Notes: generated by a model not told the origin, from the sequence alone. A stretch of DNA of 64,000 nucleotides from Candidatus Woesearchaeota archaeon (GCA_019322435.1 JAHWIR010000014.1:1-64000), one strand, 5' to 3'. Shown: positions 33,137 through 42,520, counted from the first letter of the stretch. Numbers and translations: made by a program.

Positions 33137-33886
33137 TTAAATCTTTTGCTTTTTTCTTAATAAAACAATCCCTGCTATTATCAATATGATGCTTACAATC
33201 TGGGTAACACTAAAGATCCCTAGAATATGAGATTCATAATATCTGATAAAATCTATAGAAAACCTAAATCCCCCGTATAAAACCAGGAAAAATCCTGTTG
33301 TAGCTCCATTTAATTCATTGGATCTTTTATTCAAGTTATACAAAAATAAAAATATCAAAAAATTAGCAATAATCGAATATATCTGTGTCGGATGCCTTGC
33401 AACATCATTTCCAACCTTAACTGCCCAGGGCAGACTGCTTGCAACCCCATAGCAGCACCAGTTCAAAAAACAGCCAATCCTGGTTATAGCCAATCCCAAT
33501 GCAATAGAAGGAGACATCATATCCAACAAACTCAATACATTTAGTTTATTTATTTTAAGATAGATTATAAATAATATTATACCTGAAACCAAGCCGCCAT
33601 AAAAAAACAAACCCCCGTCCCAGACAGCAAATATCTGTAAAGGATATGAAATAAAATAATTTAAATTAACAAGAACATACATCAGCCTTCCACCGCCTAT
33701 AGCTGAAATCAGAGCAAGCAAACTAAGCCAATAAATATGAATTGTATCAACATTTCTCTTTTTAACTTCTTTCAAAGCAAAAATAATACCAAACAAAAAA
33801 GCCAGAGCAAGCATCAAGCCATAGCCCCATACTTTAAACACTCCAAACTCAAACAAAATCTTAACAGGATTATAGATAATAGACAT
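33137..33886 (-). CDS. lgt: prolipoprotein diacylglyceryl transferase, copy 1
   Basis: Integral membrane enzyme that attaches diacylglyceryl to the lipobox cysteine. Seven transmembrane segments, YGLMLALAF near the start, GGLFFYGGL, RIGCFLNWCCYG, ARHPTQIY and FRFSIDFIRYYE carry the catalytic Arg, Asn and C-terminal Arg signatures. The ATG at 33886 is preferred over a GTG nine bases upstream. A second Lgt is at 45576, unusual for such a small genome. Confidence 0.9.
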   Translation of the reverse strand: MSIIYNPVKILFEFGVFKVWGYGLMLALAFLFGIIFALKEVKKRNVDTIHIYWLSLLALISAIGGGRLMYVLVNLNYFISYPLQIFAVWDGGLFFYGGLVSGIILFIIYLKINKLNVLSLLDMMSPSIALGLAITRIGCFLNWCCYGVASSLPWAVKVGNDVARHPTQIYSIIANFLIFLFLYNLNKRSNELNGATTGFFLVLYGGFRFSIDFIRYYESHILGIFSVTQIVSIILIIAGIVLLRKKQKI

Positions 33887-33963
33887 AAAAAACACAAAAC
33901 TATTTGTTTATTATAAATCTTTCTTTAGAAAAATATATAAATAACTGCAAGAAGGAATAAGAT

Positions 33964-34680
33964 ATGAAACTAAGAGGAAATAAATTTTATTTAAGATTCT
34001 TATTATTAATAATTGTTTTACTCTTGATATTTAATTTAAAAGAGATTCTTCAACATTTTCATTATTATTTTACAGGGGGCGCACTCTTGCATAACACGAT
34101 TGTTAAGCAAAACTGGCGTTTGGTTTTATTGAATATAGTATTTTTCATTGCTTTTTTAATTCCATTGTCTTTCAGAAGAAAAACTGATTGGAAAGAATAC
34201 GGATTAGTTAGTGCATTCTTTGTATCTTTATTTGTTGAAATGTATGGCATTCCATTAACAATTATTTTTGCATCAAAATTTCTTTTCAAAGGAAATATAA
34301 TTGTTCCTGAAAATATTTATCCTGTTTTTAGATTGTTTGGAGTTACTATTGCTATGACCAAAGGGATGGTTTATGGAGCCCTTATCATAATTCTTGGTAT
34401 TGTTTTAGTTTCTATTGGCTGGATAACTCTTTATAAAAATATAAAGCGCAAAGGATTTGTTAAAAACGGAATTTATTCATTCTCACGGCATCCTCAATAT
34501 TTAGGTTTTATCTTAATTGTAGTTGGATGGTTTGTTGGCTGGCCAACTATCCTGACTTTGATATTCACACCAATACTCTGCTATAAATACATCCGTTTAT
34601 GCAAAACAGAAGAAAAAGAGATGACTTCTAAGTTCCCTGAATATACAGATTATAAAGAAAAAGTACCTTTTTTAGTTTAA
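33964..34680 (+). CDS. isoprenylcysteine methyltransferase-like membrane protein
   Basis: Five or so transmembrane segments and the ICMT/PEMT SAM-binding signature: NGIYSFSRHPQYLGF, GWPTILTLI, then CKTEEKEMTSKFPEYTDYK. Relatives methylate prenylated cysteine, phospholipid head groups or other membrane substrates. The actual substrate cannot be inferred. It is divergent from Lgt, with a 77-base shared promoter region. Confidence 0.82.
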   Translation: MKLRGNKFYLRFLLLIIVLLLIFNLKEILQHFHYYFTGGALLHNTIVKQNWRLVLLNIVFFIAFLIPLSFRRKTDWKEYGLVSAFFVSLFVEMYGIPLTIIFASKFLFKGNIIVPENIYPVFRLFGVTIAMTKGMVYGALIIILGIVLVSIGWITLYKNIKRKGFVKNGIYSFSRHPQYLGFILIVVGWFVGWPTILTLIFTPILCYKYIRLCKTEEKEMTSKFPEYTDYKEKVPFLV

Positions 34681-34721
34681 CTTCTCGTATAACAGCTTTT
34701 TTATAACCACCATTGAGTAAT

Positions 34722-34754
34722 AACAAAATAGAAAGGTTTATAAAGCAGTAATAC
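34722..34754 (+). promoter_or_regulatory. promoter with 33-nt copy of the 1746-1778 promoter
   Basis: AACAAAATAG, the AAAGGTTTATAAAG core and AGTAATAC are shared with 1746-1778, with one mismatch. The gene start at 34767 is about 30 bp after TATA. Confidence 0.65.
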
Positions 34755-34766
34755 ACTATATTTAGT

Positions 34767-35702
34767 ATGTCAGAAGCTAAAAACCTAGAACAAACTATCG
34801 AAGAAGAGACTAAAAAGCCTGGTTTTTTTAGAAGAAACATTAAAAAAATAGTTCTGATAGGAGGCCTAACAATTGGTGCTACTGTTCTCACAGGCGCTAT
34901 TGCTCTATCTTATTTTATCTTAAAAAAAGATGGCAAAACTATAAAGGGAGATATAGACGGCAAAATAGACAAAGAATATTACCAAACATTAGCACTAGAA
35001 GATAAGGACATTAAAGAGATATCTCAAATAGAGGACCTTATTGCTGAAATCTATTATCTTAATACAGGAAACAAAATTGAGGATAAATTTAGATTCACAT
35101 TCATAGATAAAGATAAAGAAACATTAAAGTATAAGCTTATTAAATTATTCAAGAAAGGAGAGATTATAGGTGCTAATTCAGGAAATGGAGATACCTATAT
35201 CAATAATGAGGGGACTAATGGTTTTTTTAATAAATTACATGTGATTCTCCACGAATTAGGTCATGGTAGAGGAGAGTCTTTTGCAGACATAACTTCAAAT
35301 ATTGTAGATAACTATTTCCACAATACAGAACCAATTGCAGAAAAAAATGTAATTGATTCTATGGTAGCCTTGATGTATCTTGATCCCGAGCTAGGTCATG
35401 ATTTTTACTCAGCTTATGTTAATAGACTTAAAGACAGCAATCTAATCTTAAAAACAAACAACGATTATCAAACAGCTTTTGGCTTAAATATTTTAAGATG
35501 CATGAAAGAAGGAAACCTTGAAATTAATGAGGTTTATAGATCTAATAAGATTATTAATGAACTAATCAAAGAAAAAGCTAAAGAAAATCCTAATTATATT
35601 ATTGACTGCATGGAGAAAGGAATATTAGCGATGTTTAAAAAAAGATTCAAAGACAAAGCAGACTTTGAAGTGAAATATAAAAAACTTAAACAATATTTCT
35701 AA
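34767..35702 (+). CDS. membrane-anchored zinc metallopeptidase-like protein
   Basis: Residues about 28-52 form one transmembrane anchor after a basic cytoplasmic tail. Near residue 156 lies ILHELGHGRGESFAD, a HExxH zinc site followed closely by an ESFAD segment as in gluzincin-type relatives. The rest is helical and not assignable. Active site would face outside or the periplasm-like space if the N-terminus is inside. Family beyond the HExxH motif is unknown. Confidence 0.65.
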   Translation: MSEAKNLEQTIEEETKKPGFFRRNIKKIVLIGGLTIGATVLTGAIALSYFILKKDGKTIKGDIDGKIDKEYYQTLALEDKDIKEISQIEDLIAEIYYLNTGNKIEDKFRFTFIDKDKETLKYKLIKLFKKGEIIGANSGNGDTYINNEGTNGFFNKLHVILHELGHGRGESFADITSNIVDNYFHNTEPIAEKNVIDSMVALMYLDPELGHDFYSAYVNRLKDSNLILKTNNDYQTAFGLNILRCMKEGNLEINEVYRSNKIINELIKEKAKENPNYIIDCMEKGILAMFKKRFKDKADFEVKYKKLKQYF

Positions 35703-35733
35703 GATAATATATCAAATAAAAAGAAATTAGTTG

Positions 35734-35931
35734 CTATTTATAAAAAGATTTCCAGCAACAACTGTCATTTGCTTCACATGCTTTTTTATTAGTGTATCCA
35801 CTACAACCTGATTCGCCCACACATGAGCCAGCCTGACCATCAATAAAACCACAACCAGACACACCAACCACAATTGCAACAAATCCAAAAGCCAATAAAA
35901 GTATCAACAAGATAGCAATGCCTTTTTTCAT
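35734..35931 (-). CDS. small secreted cysteine-rich protein, 65 aa
   Basis: Signal peptide or membrane anchor MKKGIAILLILLLAFGF followed by a short domain with about eight cysteines, including CVGESGCSGY and DSCCWK. A VSGCG site could alternatively be a lipobox. Its start overlaps the end of the large secreted protein by four bases, so it is the second gene of that operon. Likely disulphide-stabilised and surface exposed. Confidence 0.6.
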   Translation of the reverse strand: MKKGIAILLILLLAFGFVAIVVGVSGCGFIDGQAGSCVGESGCSGYTNKKACEANDSCCWKSFYK

Positions 35932-37358
35932 TTTTTAATCCTCCTATTATTTCTTTTTTTCAAGACCATAAGATAAACAACGCCTATAATCATCACTATG
36001 AATATAATAGCAGTAGGCGAGAATTCAGGAACCCCTCCATTTCCATTAGGTGGCGCCTGACTTGGCGTTTGAGCACAAGGATCATCAGCACTACATGGTT
36101 GTCCCAATCCAAAGAGTTTCCTAGTTGTGCTGATAGTAACTTTATCCTCAACAGATCCATCAGTAGTTAGATTAATCCACTCTAGACTACTGTCATAAGC
36201 ACTTATATTACCCAAAAGATTGTATTCAGAAGATGTATAGAAATCAGAAGGAGTCCAGTAAACTCTCTTTTGATAGTAAACATCTATTAAGCTGCCTTCA
36301 ACCTCTAAAAATAGACTAAGAGCAAACTCATTTGAATTATATTCTGTTGTGTGATTGGATATATTCTTATTAACAAGAACAGTGCCATCATCCTCTATTT
36401 TACCATACATCACTTGTGTGATGCCATTTGTATCATTTTCATTCCAAATAGCATGAATCTTGCCATTAGAATCAATATCCACATCATTCAGATGAACATG
36501 AGGCTCCATATCTACTGTTAATGTGTTCAGCTTAACAGGATTTAGCAAAACATCACCAGTAGCATTAATTTTTGTAAAATATATATCTGAGATTAAAGTT
36601 GTTAGATATCCTGAATAATTATTATATGTCATATACAAATTATTAGATCCATCTCCAACTATATTTGGTTCTGTATAAAAGCCAGTAAATACATCCTTCT
36701 CGTCAAGAAGATCTCCAGTAGTTTTGTCAAATCTTAGATATTTTAAACTCATGTTATTATAGTCATAAGATGATCCAGCGAAATCAAAATCTTCTAGTGC
36801 ATCTATAGTGTCTGTTGTAGCTCCTAAAGTCAATTGAAGATAATCATCTACTTCAGCATCAATATCAGTTATAGTATATGTTTTTTGGGTTTCATTATAA
36901 AAATCTTGATCTCCAGTTTCATTAATAGCAATCACCTGCAAAATAGAATGGCCTGTACAATTAACTACAAGATAGTTCGAATCATATGTATAATATTTGC
37001 CAATGCATAAAGGAGCAACCAAATAAGCTTTATTTCCATCACATACAACCCTATAAACAGGAGCAGTTTTATTATCTGCATTAAATTGATGTAATTGTTT
37101 TTTAGTTGTAGTAAACTCATTGCTTGAATTTAATTTATAAAAGTAAAAAGTTTCATATCCATTTGCAGAAGATATATCACGTTCAATTAAGATTTCGCCA
37201 CCATCTGATGTAGAACAAGCCTGCAAACCATAGCCGCTTGTTGTATCATACCCTATCTTGCCATTTGCATGATTGATAACACTTACATCCCCCATCACAC
37301 CAACAGAACAAACGACCAAACCTATCAGAAATACAAATAAGATTATGACTTTTTTCAT
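35928..37358 (-). CDS. secreted surface protein with C-terminal PEF-type anchor
   Basis: Signal peptide (residues 1-23), about 410 residues of strand-rich Asn/Thr/Asp-rich ectodomain, then PEFSPTAIIFIVMIIGV and basic KKRNNRRIKK. This C-terminal pattern resembles the PEF/PGF-CTERM signals processed by archaeosortases, though no sortase is seen here. No enzyme motif is visible; repeated beta-propeller-like segments are possible. Many N-x-S/T sites could be glycosylated. Confidence 0.68.
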   Translation of the reverse strand: MKKVIILFVFLIGLVVCSVGVMGDVSVINHANGKIGYDTTSGYGLQACSTSDGGEILIERDISSANGYETFYFYKLNSSNEFTTTKKQLHQFNADNKTAPVYRVVCDGNKAYLVAPLCIGKYYTYDSNYLVVNCTGHSILQVIAINETGDQDFYNETQKTYTITDIDAEVDDYLQLTLGATTDTIDALEDFDFAGSSYDYNNMSLKYLRFDKTTGDLLDEKDVFTGFYTEPNIVGDGSNNLYMTYNNYSGYLTTLISDIYFTKINATGDVLLNPVKLNTLTVDMEPHVHLNDVDIDSNGKIHAIWNENDTNGITQVMYGKIEDDGTVLVNKNISNHTTEYNSNEFALSLFLEVEGSLIDVYYQKRVYWTPSDFYTSSEYNLLGNISAYDSSLEWINLTTDGSVEDKVTISTTRKLFGLGQPCSADDPCAQTPSQAPPNGNGGVPEFSPTAIIFIVMIIGVVYLMVLKKRNNRRIKK

Positions 37359-37429
37359 TATCTACACACCTCAAAGCATTATTTAACCTAGATATCCAAC
37401 TTCTGATATTTAAATCTTTTCATAAAACC

Positions 37430-40400
37430 TTAGATCTTGTCAAAAGCAATCTCAAACTCATAATCTTTTATCTTGACTTTATCAGTAAATTGATGCTTCC
37501 TAGCTGCCTTTTCAGAACTAATCTTTATCTTATCAGCACCGCATTTAGCTTGAATCTGCTCTTCCCATTTACTTAAATCCAAATCTTCTTCAACACCAAC
37601 ATAAAGTATGATCTTATCCTGTTTCTCCAGCCCTGCTTTCTTACGCAAAGCCTGAACCCTTCTCATAACCTCCCTTGAATAACCTTCAGCTTCCAGCTCT
37701 TCATCCATAGAAGGATCAATATAAACATATCCTCCTCTTATCTCAGCCTCAACATAAGGCTTAGGAACAACCCTTTCAACCATTAAATGATCTTTAGTAA
37801 TTGCAACATTCTCTCCTCTAAGCTTGAATTCGTATTTTCCTTTCTCAGAAATGTGCTTTAAAATACTTTCAGCACTTTGTGTTGCAAGATGAGCAATTAT
37901 CTCGCTTGATTTAGCTTCAAAAGCAGGCCCTATCTTTGCATAGTCCCCCTTAACTTTTTCTTTAATACCTTCTAATTTCTCCTTAACACTTAGCTCCTTG
38001 ACATTAGCCTGATTCTTGATAATCTCTCCTAACAGTTGAACAGCCAGTCCTAATTCATCTTTTCCAGTAACAATAACCTCTTTCAATGGCCATCTTAATC
38101 CTTGCTGTATCTTCTCCCTTGCAAACAATACTCCTTGTATAATATCCCCAGCAATCTCCATGTTCTTCTCTAACTCAGTATTAATCAATCTCTTATCAAA
38201 TAAAGGCCAATCCAGCATATGAACAGACTCCTCTTTCAAGCCAAACTCTTCTTTCAAATTAAGATAAATAGCCTCTGTAATAAAAGGAACAATAGTTGAA
38301 AACATCTTTACAACATTCAGCAGCACATTATAGATACAATAAGCAACTTCTTTTTTCTCATCATCACTTCCAACAGCTGCTTTGTCCCTAATCAGCTGGA
38401 TATAAGTCCTGGATAAATCCAAATACAGCTTTTCAATCTCCATTATAGTCTCATCTAGCCTGTACGAGTCAAATAATGCTGTAACTTTCTCAACAGCAGA
38501 ATTCATTCTTGACATAATATACTTCTCTTCAATATTCTTAAATCCTTTAATCTCCAGCTTGGCAGGATTCACACCAGCTTGCTTTGCCAAATCAATCAAA
38601 AACTTGTGGATATTCCATAAAATCATCAGATACTTTGCTTTCAAAGCAACCTCTTCCCATGAAAACTTTATATTTTGGGCAGCATTTACAGCTGACAGAT
38701 AATACCTCATTGTATCTGAACCATGCTTATCAATAATCTCATAAGGAGAAGTAATATTTCCCAAGGATTTGCTCATCTTCACTCCTTCAATATCAGTTAT
38801 CATTCCAGTCATATACACATTCTTATAGCTCTGCTTCCCGATTGTCACAAAAGAACAAATATTAAGCATTGAAAACCATAATCTAACCTGTTCCCTTGCT
38901 TCTAAAATAAAATCAGCTGGAAACAATCTTTCAAAATCCTTCTTGTTCTTAGGATAATCAAGGCAATTCCATGAAGCAGTTCCTGCATCTAGCCAAACAT
39001 CCAGAACATCTGGAATCCTTTTATACTTTTTACCATTTTTCTCAATAACAACATCATCAATCCAAGGCTTGTGCAGATTCTCTGGAACATCAACACCATA
39101 CTTTGCCAATTCTTTAGCGCTTCCAACAACAATATAATCCTCTTCATTCTCAACATTCATCCAAATTGGTGCAGGAGTTCCCCAAAACCTCTGCTTTGTA
39201 ATTGAATTATCCCTTAGATTCTCTGTCCATAGATCATAGGATTCTTTTCCCTGCTTAGGAACCCAATGAACATCCTGATTAGCTTTGATCATCTTTTCCT
39301 TTAAATCTTCAATCTTCAAAAACCACTGCTTTGTTGCTCTGAATATAACAGGCTTTTTGCATCTCCAGCAGTGAGCATATTCGTGTTCAACCTCGCTAAC
39401 AGCAATCAACACACCAGCATCTTTCAAAGCTTCAACAAACTTATCATCATCCTTCTTTGCTGTCAACCCCTTAAACCTGCCCATTGACTCTGGAAACACA
39501 CCCTGCTCTGACAGATTATTAAAAGGAGGGATATTATTCTGATAGCAAACTTCAAAGTCCTCAGGACCGCAGCCAGGAGCACTATGAACTAATCCAGAAC
39601 CAGCACTTGTATCAACAAACTCTTTTGATAGTATAATAGTATGAACCTTTGGATATTTTTCTTTTAACTCTTTGAAATCAGGAATCTCTGACTCCCAAGG
39701 ATGAACATATTCAACTCCTTCTAACTGTTTTCCTTTGTATTCTTCAACAACCTCATATTTATGCTTTGTAAAATTATTAACAATAGGAGCAGACAACTGC
39801 TTTGCCATTATCCAATATTCATTTCCAACTTTGCATTTAACATAATCCAGCTCAGGATTAACCATAATAGCTAAATTATATGCAATTGTCCAGGGTGTTG
39901 TTGTCCAAATAATCAAATACTCTTTATCCCTGTCCTTTATTGGAAACTTGACAAAAATAGAGGTTTCTTTTACTGTTTTATACTCTTGTTCATGCTTTGC
40001 AATAGCAGTCTCGCAGCTTGCACACCAGCTTAATGTCCTTAATCCTCTATATAATCTTCCATTATCATGTGCAGTCTTAATCAGCCACCACTCATTCTCA
40101 ATATAATCATTCTTAACAGGCATGTATGCATTCTCATGGTCCATCCAAACACCCATTCTCCACAAATCCTTGCTCATCAAACCAGCATTCTTAACAGCAA
40201 ACTTCATGCATTCATCTGCAAACTTCTTTAATCCAAATTTCTCAATATCCTCTTTTTTCTCCAGCTTAAGATCTGCCTGCACTTTCAGCTCAGTAGGCAG
40301 CCCATGCATATCATAGCCTCCTCTATCCCACACATTAAATCCCCTTAATCTCTTGTATCTCAGCACCATATCCTTCATCGCACTGTTCCAAGCATGACCC

Positions 40401-40558
40401 ATGTGCAGCCTGCCAGATGTATATGGAGGCCCTTGTAGAAAATAGAACAGCTTTCCCTTCTCCCTTGCCTTCTTCAGCTTTGGATATATATCATTCTCTT
40501 CCCAAAACTTCAAAACACCCTTCTCAACCTTCTGGGCATCATAATTGCCTATTGTCAT
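37430..40558 (-). CDS. ileS: isoleucyl-tRNA synthetase
   Basis: Charges tRNA-Ile. The HIGH motif is HMGH in GRLHMGHAWN, KMSKS is present in GVKMSKSLGN, and the CP1 editing domain with its TTTPWT motif is intact. The C-terminal part is of the archaeal/eukaryotic type. The first of several in-frame ATGs gives extra N-terminal residues; the ATG at 40558 begins MTIGNYDAQ, the normal N-terminus, with TTTTAAATACC about 27 bp upstream. Product is 1042 aa. Confidence 0.95.
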   Translation of the reverse strand: MTIGNYDAQKVEKGVLKFWEENDIYPKLKKAREKGKLFYFLQGPPYTSGRLHMGHAWNSAMKDMVLRYKRLRGFNVWDRGGYDMHGLPTELKVQADLKLEKKEDIEKFGLKKFADECMKFAVKNAGLMSKDLWRMGVWMDHENAYMPVKNDYIENEWWLIKTAHDNGRLYRGLRTLSWCASCETAIAKHEQEYKTVKETSIFVKFPIKDRDKEYLIIWTTTPWTIAYNLAIMVNPELDYVKCKVGNEYWIMAKQLSAPIVNNFTKHKYEVVEEYKGKQLEGVEYVHPWESEIPDFKELKEKYPKVHTIILSKEFVDTSAGSGLVHSAPGCGPEDFEVCYQNNIPPFNNLSEQGVFPESMGRFKGLTAKKDDDKFVEALKDAGVLIAVSEVEHEYAHCWRCKKPVIFRATKQWFLKIEDLKEKMIKANQDVHWVPKQGKESYDLWTENLRDNSITKQRFWGTPAPIWMNVENEEDYIVVGSAKELAKYGVDVPENLHKPWIDDVVIEKNGKKYKRIPDVLDVWLDAGTASWNCLDYPKNKKDFERLFPADFILEAREQVRLWFSMLNICSFVTIGKQSYKNVYMTGMITDIEGVKMSKSLGNITSPYEIIDKHGSDTMRYYLSAVNAAQNIKFSWEEVALKAKYLMILWNIHKFLIDLAKQAGVNPAKLEIKGFKNIEEKYIMSRMNSAVEKVTALFDSYRLDETIMEIEKLYLDLSRTYIQLIRDKAAVGSDDEKKEVAYCIYNVLLNVVKMFSTIVPFITEAIYLNLKEEFGLKEESVHMLDWPLFDKRLINTELEKNMEIAGDIIQGVLFAREKIQQGLRWPLKEVIVTGKDELGLAVQLLGEIIKNQANVKELSVKEKLEGIKEKVKGDYAKIGPAFEAKSSEIIAHLATQSAESILKHISEKGKYEFKLRGENVAITKDHLMVERVVPKPYVEAEIRGGYVYIDPSMDEELEAEGYSREVMRRVQALRKKAGLEKQDKIILYVGVEEDLDLSKWEEQIQAKCGADKIKISSEKAARKHQFTDKVKIKDYEFEIAFDKI

Positions 40559-40639
40559 AATAGTGAGAGAAAAAGCAAGGTATTTAAAAGTTTTCTTATT
40601 TAAAAGAGATTTTCGCAAGCTTTAAAAACCATTAAAAAA

Positions 40640-40687
40640 TACTATTTTATAGTACAGCTCAGCGTATCGAGCAAATAGTACTGGAGG
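40640..40687 (+). promoter_or_regulatory. structured leader of the cold-shock gene
   Basis: TACTATTT (40640-40647) pairs with AAATAGTA (40673-40680), and GCTC (40657-40660) with GAGC (40669-40672), just before a strong GGAGG at 40682-40686. It is a candidate temperature-responsive leader. Confidence 0.45.
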
Positions 40688-40699
40688 AAATTAAGTAAA

Positions 40700-41035
40700 A
40701 TGGAAGGAACAGTTAAGTGGTTCAACAGAGTAAAAGGATACGGATTTATCACAGGAGAAGACGGCGAAGAGTATTTCGTGCACCATTCTGCAATAACAGA
40801 AGGGAAATTCATCCGTGACAATGACGTAGTATCTTTTGACGCTGCTGACACAGACAAGGGCAAGCAAGCCCAAAACGTCAAGTTGCTTCAGAAAGGAAGC
40901 GAAATCGAAGGAGCTGGCGAAAAAGCCCCTAAAGAAGAATTTGGCGGAGAAGAAGAAGCACCTGCTGAAGAAAAAGCAGAAGCACCTAAGGAAGAGAAAA
41001 AGGAAGAAGCTAAAGAAGAAGTAAAAGAAGAGTAA
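40700..41035 (+). CDS. cold-shock domain protein with acidic/lysine tail
   Basis: Residues 1-66 are a cold-shock domain with RNP1 KGYGFI and RNP2 YFVHHS, single-strand RNA binding. A low-complexity tail of about 45 residues rich in Glu, Lys, Ala and Pro follows, uncommon in bacterial CspA but seen in archaeal versions. The long structured leader and GGAGG site resemble bacterial cold-shock regulation. RNA chaperone function is the family norm. Confidence 0.9.
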   Translation: MEGTVKWFNRVKGYGFITGEDGEEYFVHHSAITEGKFIRDNDVVSFDAADTDKGKQAQNVKLLQKGSEIEGAGEKAPKEEFGGEEEAPAEEKAEAPKEEKKEEAKEEVKEE

Positions 41036-41065
41036 ATTCAAAGCGGATTCCAACAGTGAATTTCT

Positions 41066-41120
41066 AAACTTTTTATTTTTTTTATTTTTAAAATAAAAAG
41101 TTTGTTTGGCTTGACCAAAC
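41066..41120 (+). terminator. double stem-loop terminator region
   Basis: Arms AAACTTTTTATTTT (41066-41079) and AAAATAAAAAGTTT (41090-41103), then GTTTGG/CCAAAC (41104-41120), followed by T-rich sequence. It separates the cold-shock gene from the next operon. Confidence 0.6.
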
Positions 41121-41201
41121 TTAAATTTTTATTTTTCTTTTTTTATTTTTTAATAACTTTTATATACTAATCAACAAACCAGTAATAAAGAGGTGATTAT
41201 C

Positions 41202-41471
41202 ATGCCAAAAAAGAAAACAACAAGAAAAGCAGCTTCAAAAGCAGCAAAAGAAAAAGCAATAGAAAAAAAGATTGAAACTAAATTAAAAGGAATGAAATGC
41301 GGCCCTAACGCTTCATGCGGTGGATGCGGATATTTTCTAGGAGTTATTGGTGCAGCAGTCTATTACATATCAACTGCAACAGGATTCTGGATGGGAGTCT
41401 GGGGAGTAATAAAAGCACTCGTATGGCCTGCATTCTTAGTATTTGAAGTACTTAAGTTCATAGGCGCATAA
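41202..41471 (+). CDS. small membrane protein with basic N-terminus, 89 aa
   Basis: Begins MPKKKTTRKAASKAAK, a lysine-rich tail, then CGPNASCGGCGYF, then two transmembrane segments (about 45-85). An in-frame GTG nine bases upstream overlaps the GAGGTGA Shine-Dalgarno and is rejected. The basic-tail/membrane layout matches the protein at 56275. Function unknown. Confidence 0.65.
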   Translation: MPKKKTTRKAASKAAKEKAIEKKIETKLKGMKCGPNASCGGCGYFLGVIGAAVYYISTATGFWMGVWGVIKALVWPAFLVFEVLKFIGA

Positions 41472-41753
41472 ATGGTTAAATTCAAACAAAAATGCTTTAG
41501 ATGTAGAAAGAACTATGTAACTGTTACAAGAAGAACTAAGTGGGTAATATGCTATGACTGCCAAAAAGCAGAGATGAAAGGAGAGATCAAAGACCCAAAG
41601 ATGAAAAAGATGTTTGATATTCCAGAAGAATTCTACAAAAACAACTTATTTCTTAGAGACATCAAGATAAAATATCTCAAATGGGGAGAATTGACAGAGA
41701 ATCAGATCAAAGCATTCAAAAAAGTGGTTAAAGAATTAAAAAAACAACATTAG
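41472..41753 (+). CDS. zinc-ribbon protein, 93 aa
   Basis: N-terminal zinc knuckles, CFRC near residue 8 and CYDC near residue 27, then a basic helical tail. Its ATG directly follows the stop of the membrane protein, so the pair is co-translated. Nucleic-acid or protein binding is possible. Confidence 0.68.
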   Translation: MVKFKQKCFRCRKNYVTVTRRTKWVICYDCQKAEMKGEIKDPKMKKMFDIPEEFYKNNLFLRDIKIKYLKWGELTENQIKAFKKVVKELKKQH

Positions 41754-41783
41754 ATTTATATAATTCTAAAGCTTTAGATACAT

Positions 41784-42224
41784 ATGACAAATAAAACAAG
41801 GTCTATAGAAGAACTATTAAAAGAAAACCCCATACTTCAAGATTCTTCTTTTGTAGGGGAATATCCAAATATTATCAGCATTGCAGAATTTATTGAAGAG
41901 ATTGATATATCCCAACGTCAATTCGGGCACAAACATCCTCATTTTAAGGACCTAGAAATAAATGACATAAGTGAATATCTCAGATTACTAGAAAAGGGAA
42001 ATAAAAAAGCAATAGAATTATATAAAAAAATATTAAATGATCCAGTCTATCAATTCTCGTCACGAGTAAAAGAATATAGAATGCTAATAGAAGAAGGCTG
42101 CACAGAAGAAGCAGAAGAATTATATAAAGGATTAGAAAAAAACGCTTATTTCAGAATAATAGCAAAAGCCTTCAATGATTTGGAAAAATTAAAAGAATAT
42201 ATTTGTCAAGAATCACTTTCTTAA
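41784..42224 (+). CDS. hypothetical helical-repeat protein, 146 aa
   Basis: Mostly helical, with repeat-like segments (NKKAIELYKKILNDP and TEEAEELYKGLEKNA) that resemble TPR-type helix pairs. No family named. It converges with the ferredoxin-thioredoxin reductase gene, overlapping 12 bases. Confidence 0.6.
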   Translation: MTNKTRSIEELLKENPILQDSSFVGEYPNIISIAEFIEEIDISQRQFGHKHPHFKDLEINDISEYLRLLEKGNKKAIELYKKILNDPVYQFSSRVKEYRMLIEEGCTEEAEELYKGLEKNAYFRIIAKAFNDLEKLKEYICQESLS

Positions 42225-42476
42225 AAACAGCAGACACCTGCAATGCCCGTCTTCTTTAATCTCCTGCTCATGATATATGCAAGGGCATATTATCTTCTTA
42301 TCCTGCTCTGCATCGCCAGTAACTCTTCTGCATGGGCAGTATCTTTCTCCATGCTGCTCTTCATTCCTTAACAACCCGCCAAGAATAGTATCTAACACCC
42401 CTTCATCTTGCTGCAGTCTAAACCCTTTTCCCTTAGCATATTCTTCAGAAAATCTTTTAATTTCTTCTTTGTTCAT
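42213..42476 (-). CDS. ftrB: ferredoxin-thioredoxin reductase catalytic subunit
   Basis: Passes electrons from reduced ferredoxin to thioredoxin through a 4Fe-4S cluster and a disulphide. Three CxC motifs, CPC (47-49), CPC (64-66) and CRC (79-81), give the seven cysteines typical of the enzyme's core. Size of 87 aa matches single-subunit archaeal forms. It lies 41 bases downstream of thioredoxin on the same strand, so it likely reduces that partner. Confidence 0.88.
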   Translation of the reverse strand: MNKEEIKRFSEEYAKGKGFRLQQDEGVLDTILGGLLRNEEQHGERYCPCRRVTGDAEQDKKIICPCIYHEQEIKEDGHCRCLLFLRK

Positions 42477-42499
42477 TTGTTAAAAACCTCTTTTAACCT

Positions 42500-42520
42500 T
42501 GAAATTGCGAAGCAATTTCA
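42500..42520 (-). terminator. stem-loop at trxA stop
   Basis: Nine-base arms TGAAATTGC/GCAATTTCA around a three-base loop overlap the trxA stop codon. It could attenuate read-through into ftrB or protect the trxA message. Confidence 0.5.
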
